A program made the position numbers and the translations under genes. Below are positions 51,969 through 60,090 of a DNA stretch of 64,000 nucleotides, piece by piece (position 1 is the stretch's first letter; the number at the start of each line of letters is the position of its first letter). Source of the stretch: an uncultured Bacteroidales bacterium (GTDB lineage Bacteria > Bacteroidota > Bacteroidia > Bacteroidales > Bacteroidaceae); contig CACYYM010000008.1 of NCBI GenBank assembly GCA_902778625.1, forward strand, positions 1-64,000. The letters are read 5' to 3'. The notes beneath the pieces are model-generated. The model worked only from the letters and a program-made list of their open reading frames with translations. It had not been told where the DNA came from and did no database searches.

Positions 51969-54680
51969 ATGGAATTAGCAACAAAATATAGTCCCGCTGA
52001 AGTCGAGGGAAAATGGTACGAGTACTGGATGAAGCATAAGCTCTTCGCGAGCAAGCCCGACAGCCGTGAACCCTACACGATTGTCATTCCGCCACCAAAC
52101 GTGACGGGCGTGCTGCACATGGGCCACATGCTCAACAACACCATTCAGGACATCCTGATTCGTAAAGCTCGCCTCGACGGGAAGAACGCTTGCTGGGTGC
52201 CCGGAACAGACCACGCTTCGATTGCTACTGAGGCAAAGGTTGTAAATCGTCTTGCAGAGCAAGGCATCAAGAAGCGCGACCTCACGCGAGAGGAGTTCCT
52301 GAAGCACGCATGGGCTTGGACAGAAGAACATGGCGGCATCATCCTCAAGCAACTTCGCAAACTTGGAGCAAGCTGCGACTGGGACCGCACAGCCTTCACG
52401 ATGGACGAAAAGCGCAGTGAAAGCGTGCTCAAAGTCTTCTGCGACCTCTACGACAAAGGTCTTATCTATCGTGGCCTCCGCATGGTCAACTGGGACCCCA
52501 AGGCGCAAACCGTGCTCTCGACCGAAGAGGTTATCTATCGCGACGAGAAGTCGAAGCTGTATTACCTGAAATATTATGTTGCAGATGCCGACGTGAATCC
52601 AGTTGCGCCAACAAATGAAGAAGGCGAGGTTTTGCATAAGGATGCCAAGGGCTACTATGCCGTTGTTGCTACCACGCGTCCAGAAACCATTATGGGCGAC
52701 ACGGCAATGTGTATCAACCCAAAAGACCCGAAGAACCAATGGCTTCGTGGTCATAAGGTCATCGTGCCGCTGGTTGGCCGCGTCATTCCCGTTATCGAAG
52801 ACCGTTACGTCGATATCGAGTTCGGTACAGGTTGCTTGAAGGTGACGCCAGCTCACGATGTCAACGACTATCAGCTTGGCAAGACACATAACCTTGAGAC
52901 CATCGACATCTTCAATCCCGACGGCACAATCTCCGAGCAGAGCCCTCTTTATGTTGGAATGGACCGCATGGATTGTCGCAAGCAAATCGTCAATGACCTC
53001 GAAGCAGCAAATTTGCTCGAGAAGGTCGAGGACTACGAGAACAAAGTGGGCTACAGTGAACGCAATCAGGACACAGCTGTCGAGCCACGCCTTTGCAAGC
53101 AGTGGTTCCTTTCGATGAAGCATATGGCCGACATCGCCCTGCCACCCGTGCTCGAAGGCAAACTGAAATTCCATCCCACGAAATACGTCACGACATATCG
53201 CAACTGGCTCGAAAACATTCAGGACTGGTGCATAAGCCGTCAGCTTTGGTGGGGTCATCGCATTCCTGCTTACTTCATCGACGGCGAAGATGAAGAAAGA
53301 TTTGTTGTTGCCCTCACTCCAGAAGAAGCCCTTGCAAAGGCTCAGGAGAAGTTCGGCAAAGATATCACTAAGGACATGCTCCATCGCGACGAAGATGCCC
53401 TCGACACTTGGTTCAGCTCATGGCTTTGGCCTATCTCGCTCTTCGACGGCATCAACAATCCCGGCAACGAAGAAATCAGCTACTACTACCCCACCAGCGA
53501 CCTCGTGACAGGACCCGACATCATCTTCTTCTGGGTGGCTCGCATGATTATGGCTGGCGAGGAATACATGGGCGACATCCCCTTCCGCAACGTATACTTC
53601 ACGGGCATCGTGCGCGACAAACTTGGCCGAAAGATGTCGAAGTCGCTTGGCAACTCACCCGACCCACTCGAACTTATCGAGAAGTATGGAGCCGACGGCG
53701 TTCGTATGGGCATGATGCTCGCCGCTCCTGCAGGCAACGACATCCTCTACGACGACGCCCTCTGCGCTCAGGGTATGGCTTTCTGCAACAAAATGTGGAA
53801 TGCCTTCCGTCTCGTCAAAGGCTGGGACATGAGCGACACAATCGCTCAACCAGAGGCCAATATCGCTTCTATCAAGTGGATGCAAGCAAAGCTCAACGAC
53901 ACATATGCCGAAATTAATGACCTATACAGCAAATATCGCTTGAACGAAGCTCTGATGGCTGCCTTCAAACTCTTCACAGATGAGTTCAGCGGTTGGTATC
54001 TTGAGATGATAAAGCCTGCTTATCAAACACCTATTGACAGCAAGACGCTCGAAGCAACGCTCAACATCTTCGACCAACTCTTGCACATCATACATCCCTT
54101 CATGCCCTTCATCACGGAGGAACTATGGCAACACATTGCCGAAAGAAATGAAGGTGAATCCCTGATGGTTTCAGTTTTCAAGACGGCCACTCCGACGAAG
54201 GATGATGCTGAGCTCATCGCTAAGGTTGAGGAGATGAAGCAAATCGTGAGCGGCGTTCGTGCCGTTCGTCAGAGCAAGAATATTTCGCCTCGCGAACCTT
54301 TGGCTTTGCAAGTGATTGGTGCCGCAAAACAGGGTGTGACCAGCATTTCTGCCCTTGCTGCTATTATCGAAAAGCTTGCAGGACTCAACAAAATTGAGCC
54401 TGTTGCAGAGAAGACTGAAGGCACACAGGCATTCCTGGTCGGCACAGACGAGTACGCAGTACCCATTGGCAACCTGATTGATGCGGAAGCAGAACGCGCG
54501 AAGGCTGAAACGGAAATCAAGCGTCTGCAGGGCTTTATGGCAGGTATCGAGAAGAAGCTCGGGAACGAACGCTTCGTGCAGAATGCACCAGCTCAGGTCG
54601 TCGAACTCGAACGCAAGAAGCTCGCCGATGCTCAGAGCAAGATTGCCGCCCTTGAAGCCACAATCAAAGCATTAGGATAA
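51969..54680 (+). CDS. valS: Valyl-tRNA synthetase
   Basis: A 903-residue class I synthetase. HIGH motif in [16 protein letters not shown], a large CP1 editing domain (about 195-395), KMSKS in [14 protein letters not shown], the anticodon domain, and the C-terminal coiled-coil arm (about 835-903, [19 protein letters not shown]). The start [20 protein letters not shown] is typical and lies just after the promoter. Monocistronic with a strong terminator. Confidence 0.97.
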   Translation: MELATKYSPAEVEGKWYEYWMKHKLFASKPDSREPYTIVIPPPNVTGVLHMGHMLNNTIQDILIRKARLDGKNACWVPGTDHASIATEAKVVNRLAEQGIKKRDLTREEFLKHAWAWTEEHGGIILKQLRKLGASCDWDRTAFTMDEKRSESVLKVFCDLYDKGLIYRGLRMVNWDPKAQTVLSTEEVIYRDEKSKLYYLKYYVADADVNPVAPTNEEGEVLHKDAKGYYAVVATTRPETIMGDTAMCINPKDPKNQWLRGHKVIVPLVGRVIPVIEDRYVDIEFGTGCLKVTPAHDVNDYQLGKTHNLETIDIFNPDGTISEQSPLYVGMDRMDCRKQIVNDLEAANLLEKVEDYENKVGYSERNQDTAVEPRLCKQWFLSMKHMADIALPPVLEGKLKFHPTKYVTTYRNWLENIQDWCISRQLWWGHRIPAYFIDGEDEERFVVALTPEEALAKAQEKFGKDITKDMLHRDEDALDTWFSSWLWPISLFDGINNPGNEEISYYYPTSDLVTGPDIIFFWVARMIMAGEEYMGDIPFRNVYFTGIVRDKLGRKMSKSLGNSPDPLELIEKYGADGVRMGMMLAAPAGNDILYDDALCAQGMAFCNKMWNAFRLVKGWDMSDTIAQPEANIASIKWMQAKLNDTYAEINDLYSKYRLNEALMAAFKLFTDEFSGWYLEMIKPAYQTPIDSKTLEATLNIFDQLLHIIHPFMPFITEELWQHIAERNEGESLMVSVFKTATPTKDDAELIAKVEEMKQIVSGVRAVRQSKNISPREPLALQVIGAAKQGVTSISALAAIIEKLAGLNKIEPVAEKTEGTQAFLVGTDEYAVPIGNLIDAEAERAKAETEIKRLQGFMAGIEKKLGNERFVQNAPAQVVELERKKLADAQSKIAALEATIKALG

Positions 54681-54693
54681 TTTGCAACAAAAG

Positions 54694-54733
54694 AAAAGCA
54701 GGGAACTTCACCGATGAGGTTCCCTGCTTTTTG
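54694..54733 (+). terminator. Strong intrinsic terminator between valS and porD
   Basis: AAAAGCAGGGAAC (54694-54706) pairs perfectly with GTTCCCTGCTTTT (54719-54731), a 13-bp stem followed by TG; symmetric enough to stop transcription from both convergent units. Confidence 0.88.
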
Positions 54734-54753
54734 ATTATATTGGCTCAACGCTT

Positions 54754-55668
54754 TTATTTCTTTATTCTATCCCAAGTGTTACTCTGTGAAGCATCGATTG
54801 CGAAGAGTATTTCATAGGCTTTGTCCTTCTCTTCGCGTGTGCCTTTCTTCTCAAAGATGTTGACAAGTTCGTCACGTTTGTACTCGGTAAAGAGTTGAGC
54901 AACCTTCGTCATGTTCTTTGCCTTATTAGCTTCTTCGAGAAGGTCGAGAGCATCGGCTATGGCAGCACGGGCACTATCAGGAACTTCATACATGCGGTCG
55001 AGGCCTTGACGGTGATAAATATAGTTGAACTCGCGCATACATTCCATCGAGCCGTCGATGTAGTCGCTCAACAAGGCATAACGATTGCTGCTGTCTCCAA
55101 AAGGCTTCCATCCAGGGAAGCCCATGCTTTCGCCTGCTGTCGCGATGTCCTCAGCGATGTGGAAGCAATCGGTGCCCCCCATTGGTGCCATCGTGTCAAG
55201 GTCCATACCAATTATCATATAGGCATAGTAAGCGAGGAGCGCCACAAGGTTGTTGTCGATTTGGTTAGCCTGATACTCAAGCTGGTCGAACTCACCAAAC
55301 TGGAAAGTAAAGTCAACGTCGTTAACGGAATAGGCAACCGTGTTGTATGTGCTGCCATAAACCGGACGCAAGCTATTCATGAGTAACGTGCACTCGAAGG
55401 TATTCTCGTCCTGAGTGTACTTATTGACCGTGATGTTGAAGTTGCATTGTATCTTCTCGTTCTCGCGGAAAGGAATCTCTGTCCACTTGTGGTTGTTGAG
55501 GAAGTCGGTAAGCTTTTGCTGCAAAGACTCGAACACCTCAGTTCTTGTGCCCTCAATCTTTGTTGAGTTAACAGTCACACGGGCCTCAAGCTCTTGGGCT
55601 TGCATGGCACATGTATATATAATGAATAATGTAAAAGATACAATAAACTTAAATGCTTGCATTCTCAT
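54754..55668 (-). CDS. porD: PorD/DUF4835 type IX secretion-associated protein
   Basis: A 304-residue periplasmic protein with a signal peptide (about 3-24, ending MQAQ). The N-terminal ELEARVTVNSTKIEGT and the YAYMIIGMDLDTM segment are characteristic of DUF4835, named PorD in Porphyromonas type IX secretion. It starts 1 bp after coaBC, the usual order in this phylum, and supports the presence of the secretion system that could export the LRR protein at the left end. Confidence 0.88.
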   Translation of the reverse strand: MRMQAFKFIVSFTLFIIYTCAMQAQELEARVTVNSTKIEGTRTEVFESLQQKLTDFLNNHKWTEIPFRENEKIQCNFNITVNKYTQDENTFECTLLMNSLRPVYGSTYNTVAYSVNDVDFTFQFGEFDQLEYQANQIDNNLVALLAYYAYMIIGMDLDTMAPMGGTDCFHIAEDIATAGESMGFPGWKPFGDSSNRYALLSDYIDGSMECMREFNYIYHRQGLDRMYEVPDSARAAIADALDLLEEANKAKNMTKVAQLFTEYKRDELVNIFEKKGTREEKDKAYEILFAIDASQSNTWDRIKK

Positions 55669-55669
55669 G

Positions 55670-56863
55670 TTATCTCTTAACTATACATTCAACTATGTCT
55701 TCTGCAACCTCTCGCTTCGTCTTAGTGTCGTATGCTGTAAGACCATTATGGCGATCAATGATGGTCACCTTGTTCGTATCAACGCGGAAGCCTGCGCCCT
55801 TGTCCTGAAGACTGTTAAGAACAATGAGGTCGAGATTCTTGCGCTCCATCTTGTCCTTAGCATTCTTCAGTTCGTTGTCTGTCTCAAGCGCAAAGCCAAC
55901 AAGTACTTGCTTCTTTTTCTTTTGGGCGCCAAGAGCAGCGGCAATATCCTGCGTTGGCTGAAGCTTGATGGTCAAGTCGTCGCCCTTACGCTTTATCTTC
56001 TTATCGACAGTCGTCTTTGGCGTGAAATCAGCAACTGCTGCGCAAAGAATGGCAATGTCAGTTTTTGGGAAATGCTTCGTTGCTGCCTCATACATCTGCT
56101 GAGCACTCTCAACATCAATGCGCTTAATGTTAGGATGGCTTGTCTGCAACATCACAGGACCACAGATAAGCGTCACCTCTGCACCTTGCTCAGCACAAAC
56201 CTCGGCAAGGGCAAAGCCCATTTTACCGCTACTATAGTTGCCGATGAAGCGAACGGGATCAATCTTCTCGTAAGTGGGGCCAGCCGTGATGAGCACTTTC
56301 TTGCCTGCCAGTTTCTGCTGCTTAGCGAAGTATTGTTCAAGCACTTCAACAATCTTCTCGGGCTCTTCCATGCGTCCTTTGCCTTCCAGTTTGGAAGCAA
56401 GGAAACCAGTTCCAGGCTCGATAATGTGGTTGCCGTAGCTCTGTAACTTCTGCAGGTTGGCCTGAGTTGAAGGGTGAGCATACATATCGAGGTCCATAGC
56501 CGGAGCAACAAACACAGGAGCTTTCATGCTTAAATATGTAGTGACAAGCATGTTGTCGGCTATGCCATTTGCCATTTTTCCAATAGTGCTTGCCGAAGCA
56601 GGAGCGACGAGCATCGCATCTGCCCAAAGCCCAAGACTCACATGAGAATGCCAACTGCCATCTCTTCTGTCGAAGAACTCACTGACGACTGGTTTCTGCG
56701 TCAACGTAGCCAACGTGAGAGGCGTGATGAACTCCTTTGCTGAAGGCGTCATCACAACCTGCACTTCGGCTCCTTTCTTGATGAGAAGCCGGGCAAGGAT
56801 GCAAGCTTTATAGGCTGCTATGCTTCCTGTTATGCCAAGTACTATCTTCTTATTTTCCAGCAT
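55670..56863 (-). CDS. coaBC: Bifunctional phosphopantothenoylcysteine decarboxylase/synthetase
   Basis: A 397-residue fusion making 4'-phosphopantetheine for coenzyme A. The CoaC flavoprotein half has GITGSIAAYKA and APASASTIGKMANGIADNM, and the CoaB half has ITAGPTYEKIDPVRFIGNYSSG and AAVADFTPK. Start MLENKKIVLG overlaps the exonuclease gene by 14 bp. Confidence 0.94.
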   Translation of the reverse strand: MLENKKIVLGITGSIAAYKACILARLLIKKGAEVQVVMTPSAKEFITPLTLATLTQKPVVSEFFDRRDGSWHSHVSLGLWADAMLVAPASASTIGKMANGIADNMLVTTYLSMKAPVFVAPAMDLDMYAHPSTQANLQKLQSYGNHIIEPGTGFLASKLEGKGRMEEPEKIVEVLEQYFAKQQKLAGKKVLITAGPTYEKIDPVRFIGNYSSGKMGFALAEVCAEQGAEVTLICGPVMLQTSHPNIKRIDVESAQQMYEAATKHFPKTDIAILCAAVADFTPKTTVDKKIKRKGDDLTIKLQPTQDIAAALGAQKKKKQVLVGFALETDNELKNAKDKMERKNLDLIVLNSLQDKGAGFRVDTNKVTIIDRHNGLTAYDTKTKREVAEDIVECIVKR

Positions 56864-57617
56864 ATTTAAGTGCAAGACGTTCAAGCGTTTGTTTCGTGTT
56901 CATTGTGAAGTCACCTTGAAGCATCCAAGCCTTATAGTTAGGATCTTTTTTGAGCACATCCTTCACAGCTTGACCTTTGTATTTGCCGAAGTTGATTACC
57001 TCGACGCCTTTATCGTCATAAACAAATCGGCAGGCAAGGTCAACACCTTTTTGTATCTGACTGAAGTCGGCAAGATAGGCAACATCATTCTTCAGGTCAT
57101 CATATCTGTCGAGTTGAGCTTCGAGCACTTCAAGCGTGGCTCTTGTGTCGGCCAATGCGCTATGAGCATTCTCGAGATTCTTCCCACAATAGAACTTATA
57201 GGCAGCCACAAGTGTACGCTGTTCCATCTTGTGGAAGATGTTCTGCACATCTATCAGCTTCTTCTCGTTGACGTGGATGTCGATACCTAGCAAGGCGAAC
57301 TCCTCAGCTAGCATCGGCACATCGAACTTGTTGCTGTTATAGCCAGCTAAGTCGCAACCCTCGAATACCTTCGCCAGTTCTTCAGCCTTCTCTGCGAACT
57401 TGGGACAATCTTTGACATCTTTGTCTGTGATGCCTGTCACTTCGCTCGATTCCTTAGATATATGCATGCCAGGATTGAAGCGAAGTGTCTCTGCCCTTTC
57501 GTTTCCGTTTGGCTCGAGGCGAATGTAGCAGAGCTCTACGATGTGGTCCTTGCCAATCGTCAAGCCTGTCGTCTCGAGGTCGAAGAAGATGATTGGCCGC
57601 TCGAGCTTGAGTTTCAT
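56850..57617 (-). CDS. DnaQ-like DEDDh 3'-5' exonuclease
   Basis: A 255-residue exonuclease, probably the epsilon-type proofreading subunit or a relative. ExoI FFDLETTGL, ExoII LAGYNSNKFDVPML and ExoIII AHSALADTRATLEVL supply D-E-D-D-H. The C-terminal 70 residues (INFGKYKGQAVKDVLKKDP) form a small extra domain found in Bacteroidota homologues. It sits between dnaN and coaBC. Confidence 0.92.
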   Translation of the reverse strand: MKLKLERPIIFFDLETTGLTIGKDHIVELCYIRLEPNGNERAETLRFNPGMHISKESSEVTGITDKDVKDCPKFAEKAEELAKVFEGCDLAGYNSNKFDVPMLAEEFALLGIDIHVNEKKLIDVQNIFHKMEQRTLVAAYKFYCGKNLENAHSALADTRATLEVLEAQLDRYDDLKNDVAYLADFSQIQKGVDLACRFVYDDKGVEVINFGKYKGQAVKDVLKKDPNYKAWMLQGDFTMNTKQTLERLALKYAGK

Positions 57618-57620
57618 TGT

Positions 57621-58745
57621 TTAATCTTCTACGCGCATCGGCATCAGCAGCATCAGCACCTCGTCTTCCGGGTTCTCGTCGGCGGGACGAATTACACCAG
57701 GACGGCTTGGATCGGCCACTTCTATTTTGAGCATTTCGCTGTCAAGAATGCCTGCTATCTCAAGCAGGAATGTGCAGCTGAAGCCAATGCTGATGGGGTT
57801 GCTCGTGTATTCGCAAAGGATGAACTCCTCAGCTCTTGTCGCATATTCATTGTCCTGACCGGTCAGCTTGATGTTGTTGTTGCCCAGTTCGAGCTTAACA
57901 AGTCCACTACTCTGGTTGCAGAAGACGCTGACACGCTTCAGGGCACTAATCAAGGCTTGACGGTCAACGCGAGCTGAGAAGGGATTGTTCTCGGGAATAA
58001 CGGCGTTGTAGTTCGGATAGCGACCTTCGATGAGGCGGAAGTGCATCACCATATCGGCAGAAGAGATGGTTGCCTTCTCGTTGTCGAAAGCAATGGTGAT
58101 GTTCTCTTCTTCCTTCGTCAGGACAGCCTTCAAGATAGCCGACACCTTCTTCTGCAGGATGAAGCCAGCAGTCAGACCACTCTTTACGGTGCGGTTTGTA
58201 TTGCGGACAAGTTTGCGACCATCTGTGCCAGCGAAGACGATGCTATCAGGCTTGATGTCAACATAGATGCCGTTCATCACCAGACGAATCTCGTCGTTAG
58301 CGGTAGCGAAGAGGCAACGATTGATACCATTAAGCAGAACGCTTGCAGGCAGTTCAATGCGAGTTGCATCGTCGCCAACAGTCTTTGCCATTGGATAAGG
58401 CGCAGCGTCCATAGCCATCACAACAAATGAACCGGAGTTGTGAACGACCTTTACCTCCTGCGTATCAGGGTTGTAACCGATGTTAAGAGGCTGTTCTGCG
58501 AGTTCCTTCATCGATTCGATGAGCGTCTTTGCAGGGATGCAGAAGCGAGCGTCGCCAGTTTGTTCGATTGTGGGAACGGTTGTGATGAAATACTTCTCAC
58601 TGTCGGAAGCTGTGATGGTAATAGTGCCACCAGCAACATCGAGCAGGAAACAATCCAGAATAGGCATAGAGTTCTTGCTTGCCATCACTTTGCTGGCAGC
58701 AGTCAAACGGCCATAGAAAGCCGTGCTTGAAACTTTGAAATTCAT
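57621..58745 (-). CDS. dnaN: DNA polymerase III sliding clamp beta subunit
   Basis: A 374-residue three-domain clamp, beginning MNFKVSSTAFYGRLTAASKV and ending DEVLMLLMPMRVED with the conserved P-M-R. First gene of the dnaN-exonuclease-coaBC-porD unit; gap to the exonuclease start is 3 bp. Confidence 0.96.
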   Translation of the reverse strand: MNFKVSSTAFYGRLTAASKVMASKNSMPILDCFLLDVAGGTITITASDSEKYFITTVPTIEQTGDARFCIPAKTLIESMKELAEQPLNIGYNPDTQEVKVVHNSGSFVVMAMDAAPYPMAKTVGDDATRIELPASVLLNGINRCLFATANDEIRLVMNGIYVDIKPDSIVFAGTDGRKLVRNTNRTVKSGLTAGFILQKKVSAILKAVLTKEEENITIAFDNEKATISSADMVMHFRLIEGRYPNYNAVIPENNPFSARVDRQALISALKRVSVFCNQSSGLVKLELGNNNIKLTGQDNEYATRAEEFILCEYTSNPISIGFSCTFLLEIAGILDSEMLKIEVADPSRPGVIRPADENPEDEVLMLLMPMRVED

Positions 58746-58778
58746 ATTATTTTAAGTTATGTATATATTTTCGCACGA

Positions 58779-58786
58779 CAAAGATA
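58779..58786 (-). promoter_or_regulatory. Bacteroidota promoter -7 box (dnaN operon)
   Basis: Reverse strand reads TATCTTTG, 33 bp upstream of dnaN. Confidence 0.6.
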
Positions 58787-58881
58787 TGTTTTTTCCTTAC
58801 GATAACAAAGAAAAGACAAGAAAAAAACACGCAAAAAGAAAAACTTTAAACTCTAAACTTTAAACTTTAAACTTTATTTTG

Positions 58882-58889
58882 TACCTTTG
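58882..58889 (+). promoter_or_regulatory. Bacteroidota promoter -7 box (DUF3127 gene)
   Basis: TACCTTTG lies 30 bp before the ATG at 58920. An upstream in-frame codon (58887) would overlap the promoter and is rejected. Confidence 0.65.
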
Positions 58890-58919
58890 CAGCCAAAATC
58901 ATTAAAACAAGACAAACAA

Positions 58920-59345
58920 ATGGAATTAACAGGAAAGATTATTGCAGAGTTCAACGAAAGAGGTGGTGTTAGCAGCAGAACTGGTAACGAATGGAAGGCT
59001 AAGTCGTATGTTATAGAAGTACCAGGAGACTATCCTCGCAAGTGTGTCTTCGACGTTTTCGGTGCTGATCGTCTTCAAGCCTTCAACATTCAGATTGGCG
59101 AAACGCTGACGGTTCACTTCGACATTGATGCTCACGAGTATAACGGACGCTGGTTCAACGACATTCGCGCCTTCCGTATCGATCGCGGACAAGCAGCTCC
59201 CACAGCCACGACTGATGCTGCTCCTGTTGCTCCGACAGCCGCTCCTGCACCTCAAGCCGTTTCAGAAGCTCCAGCTCCTCAGGCTGAGGCAGCTCCCACG
59301 ATACCTTTCGAGGCACCATCTGCAACGGACGATCTGCCGTTTTAG
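58920..59345 (+). CDS. DUF3127 SSB-like OB-fold protein
   Basis: A 141-residue protein. Residues 1-85 (MELTGKIIAEFNERGGV ... FDVFGADRLQAFNIQIGE) match DUF3127, a small OB-fold-like domain. About 85-130 is a Pro/Ala-rich linker, and the chain ends in ATDDLPF, very close to the DDDIPF tip with which bacterial SSB recruits partners. This fold-linker-tip layout is that of SSB. It diverges from dnaN. A DNA-binding role is inference. Confidence 0.87.
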   Translation: MELTGKIIAEFNERGGVSSRTGNEWKAKSYVIEVPGDYPRKCVFDVFGADRLQAFNIQIGETLTVHFDIDAHEYNGRWFNDIRAFRIDRGQAAPTATTDAAPVAPTAAPAPQAVSEAPAPQAEAAPTIPFEAPSATDDLPF

Positions 59346-59357
59346 TCCACAGTTCAT

Positions 59358-59436
59358 AGTCCATAGTCCATAGTTGTTTTTCACACAGACACAAGGCGCA
59401 AGCCAACTATGAACTCATAACTATGGACTATGGACT
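59358..59436. repeat. 18-bp perfect inverted repeat upstream of tRNA-Arg
   Basis: AGTCCATAGTCCATAGTT (59358-59375) and AACTATGGACTATGGACT (59419-59436) are exact reverse complements 43 bp apart. The arms are themselves 9-bp tandem repeats. Could form a large hairpin after the DUF3127 stop; no T tract follows, so terminator function is uncertain. Confidence 0.9.
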
Positions 59437-59441
59437 TTCAA

Positions 59442-59515
59442 GGCTCCGTAGCTTAGCTGTATAGAGCGTCAGATTCCGGTTCTGAAGGTCCTGGGTTAGA
59501 ATCCCAGCGGAGTCA
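59442..59515 (+). tRNA. tRNA-Arg (anticodon CCG)
   Basis: Acceptor GGCTCCG (59442-59448) pairs with CGGAGTC (59508-59514, one G-T), discriminator A at 59515. The anticodon stem TCAGA/TCTGA encloses TTCCGGT with anticodon CCG at 59476-59478, reading codon CGG. The T stem is CTGGG/CCCAG with loop TTAGAAT, an A in place of the usual C of TTC. The 3' CCA is not encoded. Confidence 0.95.
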
Positions 59516-59528
59516 CTTCGAAATGATT

Positions 59529-59557
59529 GGGCTGCAGTTTATCTGCGGCCCTTTTTG
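59529..59557 (+). terminator. Terminator after tRNA-Arg
   Basis: GGGCTGCAG (59529-59537) pairs with CTGCGGCCC (59543-59551) with one G-T pair, followed by TTTTTG. Confidence 0.85.
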
Positions 59558-59783
59558 TTTAGTAAACAATCCTATACCTTTATATTTTAATATGTGTGAG
59601 CAAATCAACTACGCAGAAATTGTCATGGAAATTCATGATTTTGACCCTATTTCCTTGCGATATTTGGAAGCGAAAAGCGTCGAGGCTGAATAAAACGCAG
59701 AATTTGGCGGTTTAAGCGATGTTTGATTATCAGAGACTTAACACTAGATATGCATGTAATAATAGTGGTTTATGCACAAAAAC

Positions 59784-59902
59784 AACGTGTTTCGAGCCAC
59801 ATTTCAACGTGTTAAAATGGGATTTTCGACGTGTTAAGTTGGCAAACTCGACGTGTCGAGTTGACAAACTTAACGAGTGAAGTTTCAAAACTCGACATTT
59901 CA
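59784..59902 (-). repeat. Array H: 22-bp phased palindromic repeats, inverted orientation
   Basis: CGTGT starts at 59786, 59808, 59830 and 59852, then CGAGT 59874 and CATTT 59896, all 22 bp apart. The fourth unit is a perfect palindrome CTCGAC-GT-GTCGAG. Classic TTAAC and variant CTCGAC arms are mixed within one array while the spacing stays exact. Confidence 0.93.
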
Positions 59903-60060
59903 AGGGCGGAAATGAGACCTTAGGAAAAAATCTTTACAACTTTTTGCGCCGAAACACATATAGTGGTTTGTAAAGTATTTTCCCGAGTTTAACGAGGTGA
60001 ATCAAAAGATTATTATGAATATTTTTCAACTTTCACCTTTTAATTTTCAATTAAAATTCG

Positions 60061-60068
60061 TATCTTTG
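60061..60068 (+). promoter_or_regulatory. Bacteroidota promoter -7 box (tex-radA)
   Basis: TATCTTTG lies 22 bp before the tex ATG. Confidence 0.65.
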
Positions 60069-60090
60069 CAGGCTGTAAAAGGTAAAAAGA

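Larger units (their letters stand above)
59560..60090. other. 531-bp intergenic region before tex
   Basis: After the tRNA terminator, 59560-59780 shows no gene or clear signal. Array H follows (59784-59902), then an AT-rich stretch with the tex promoter at the end. Confidence 0.7.

Noticed and set aside
51975..53384. 469-codon open frame on the minus strand inside valS
   Set aside because: It is fully antisense to valyl-tRNA synthetase, a product of codon bias; no promoter or protein features.
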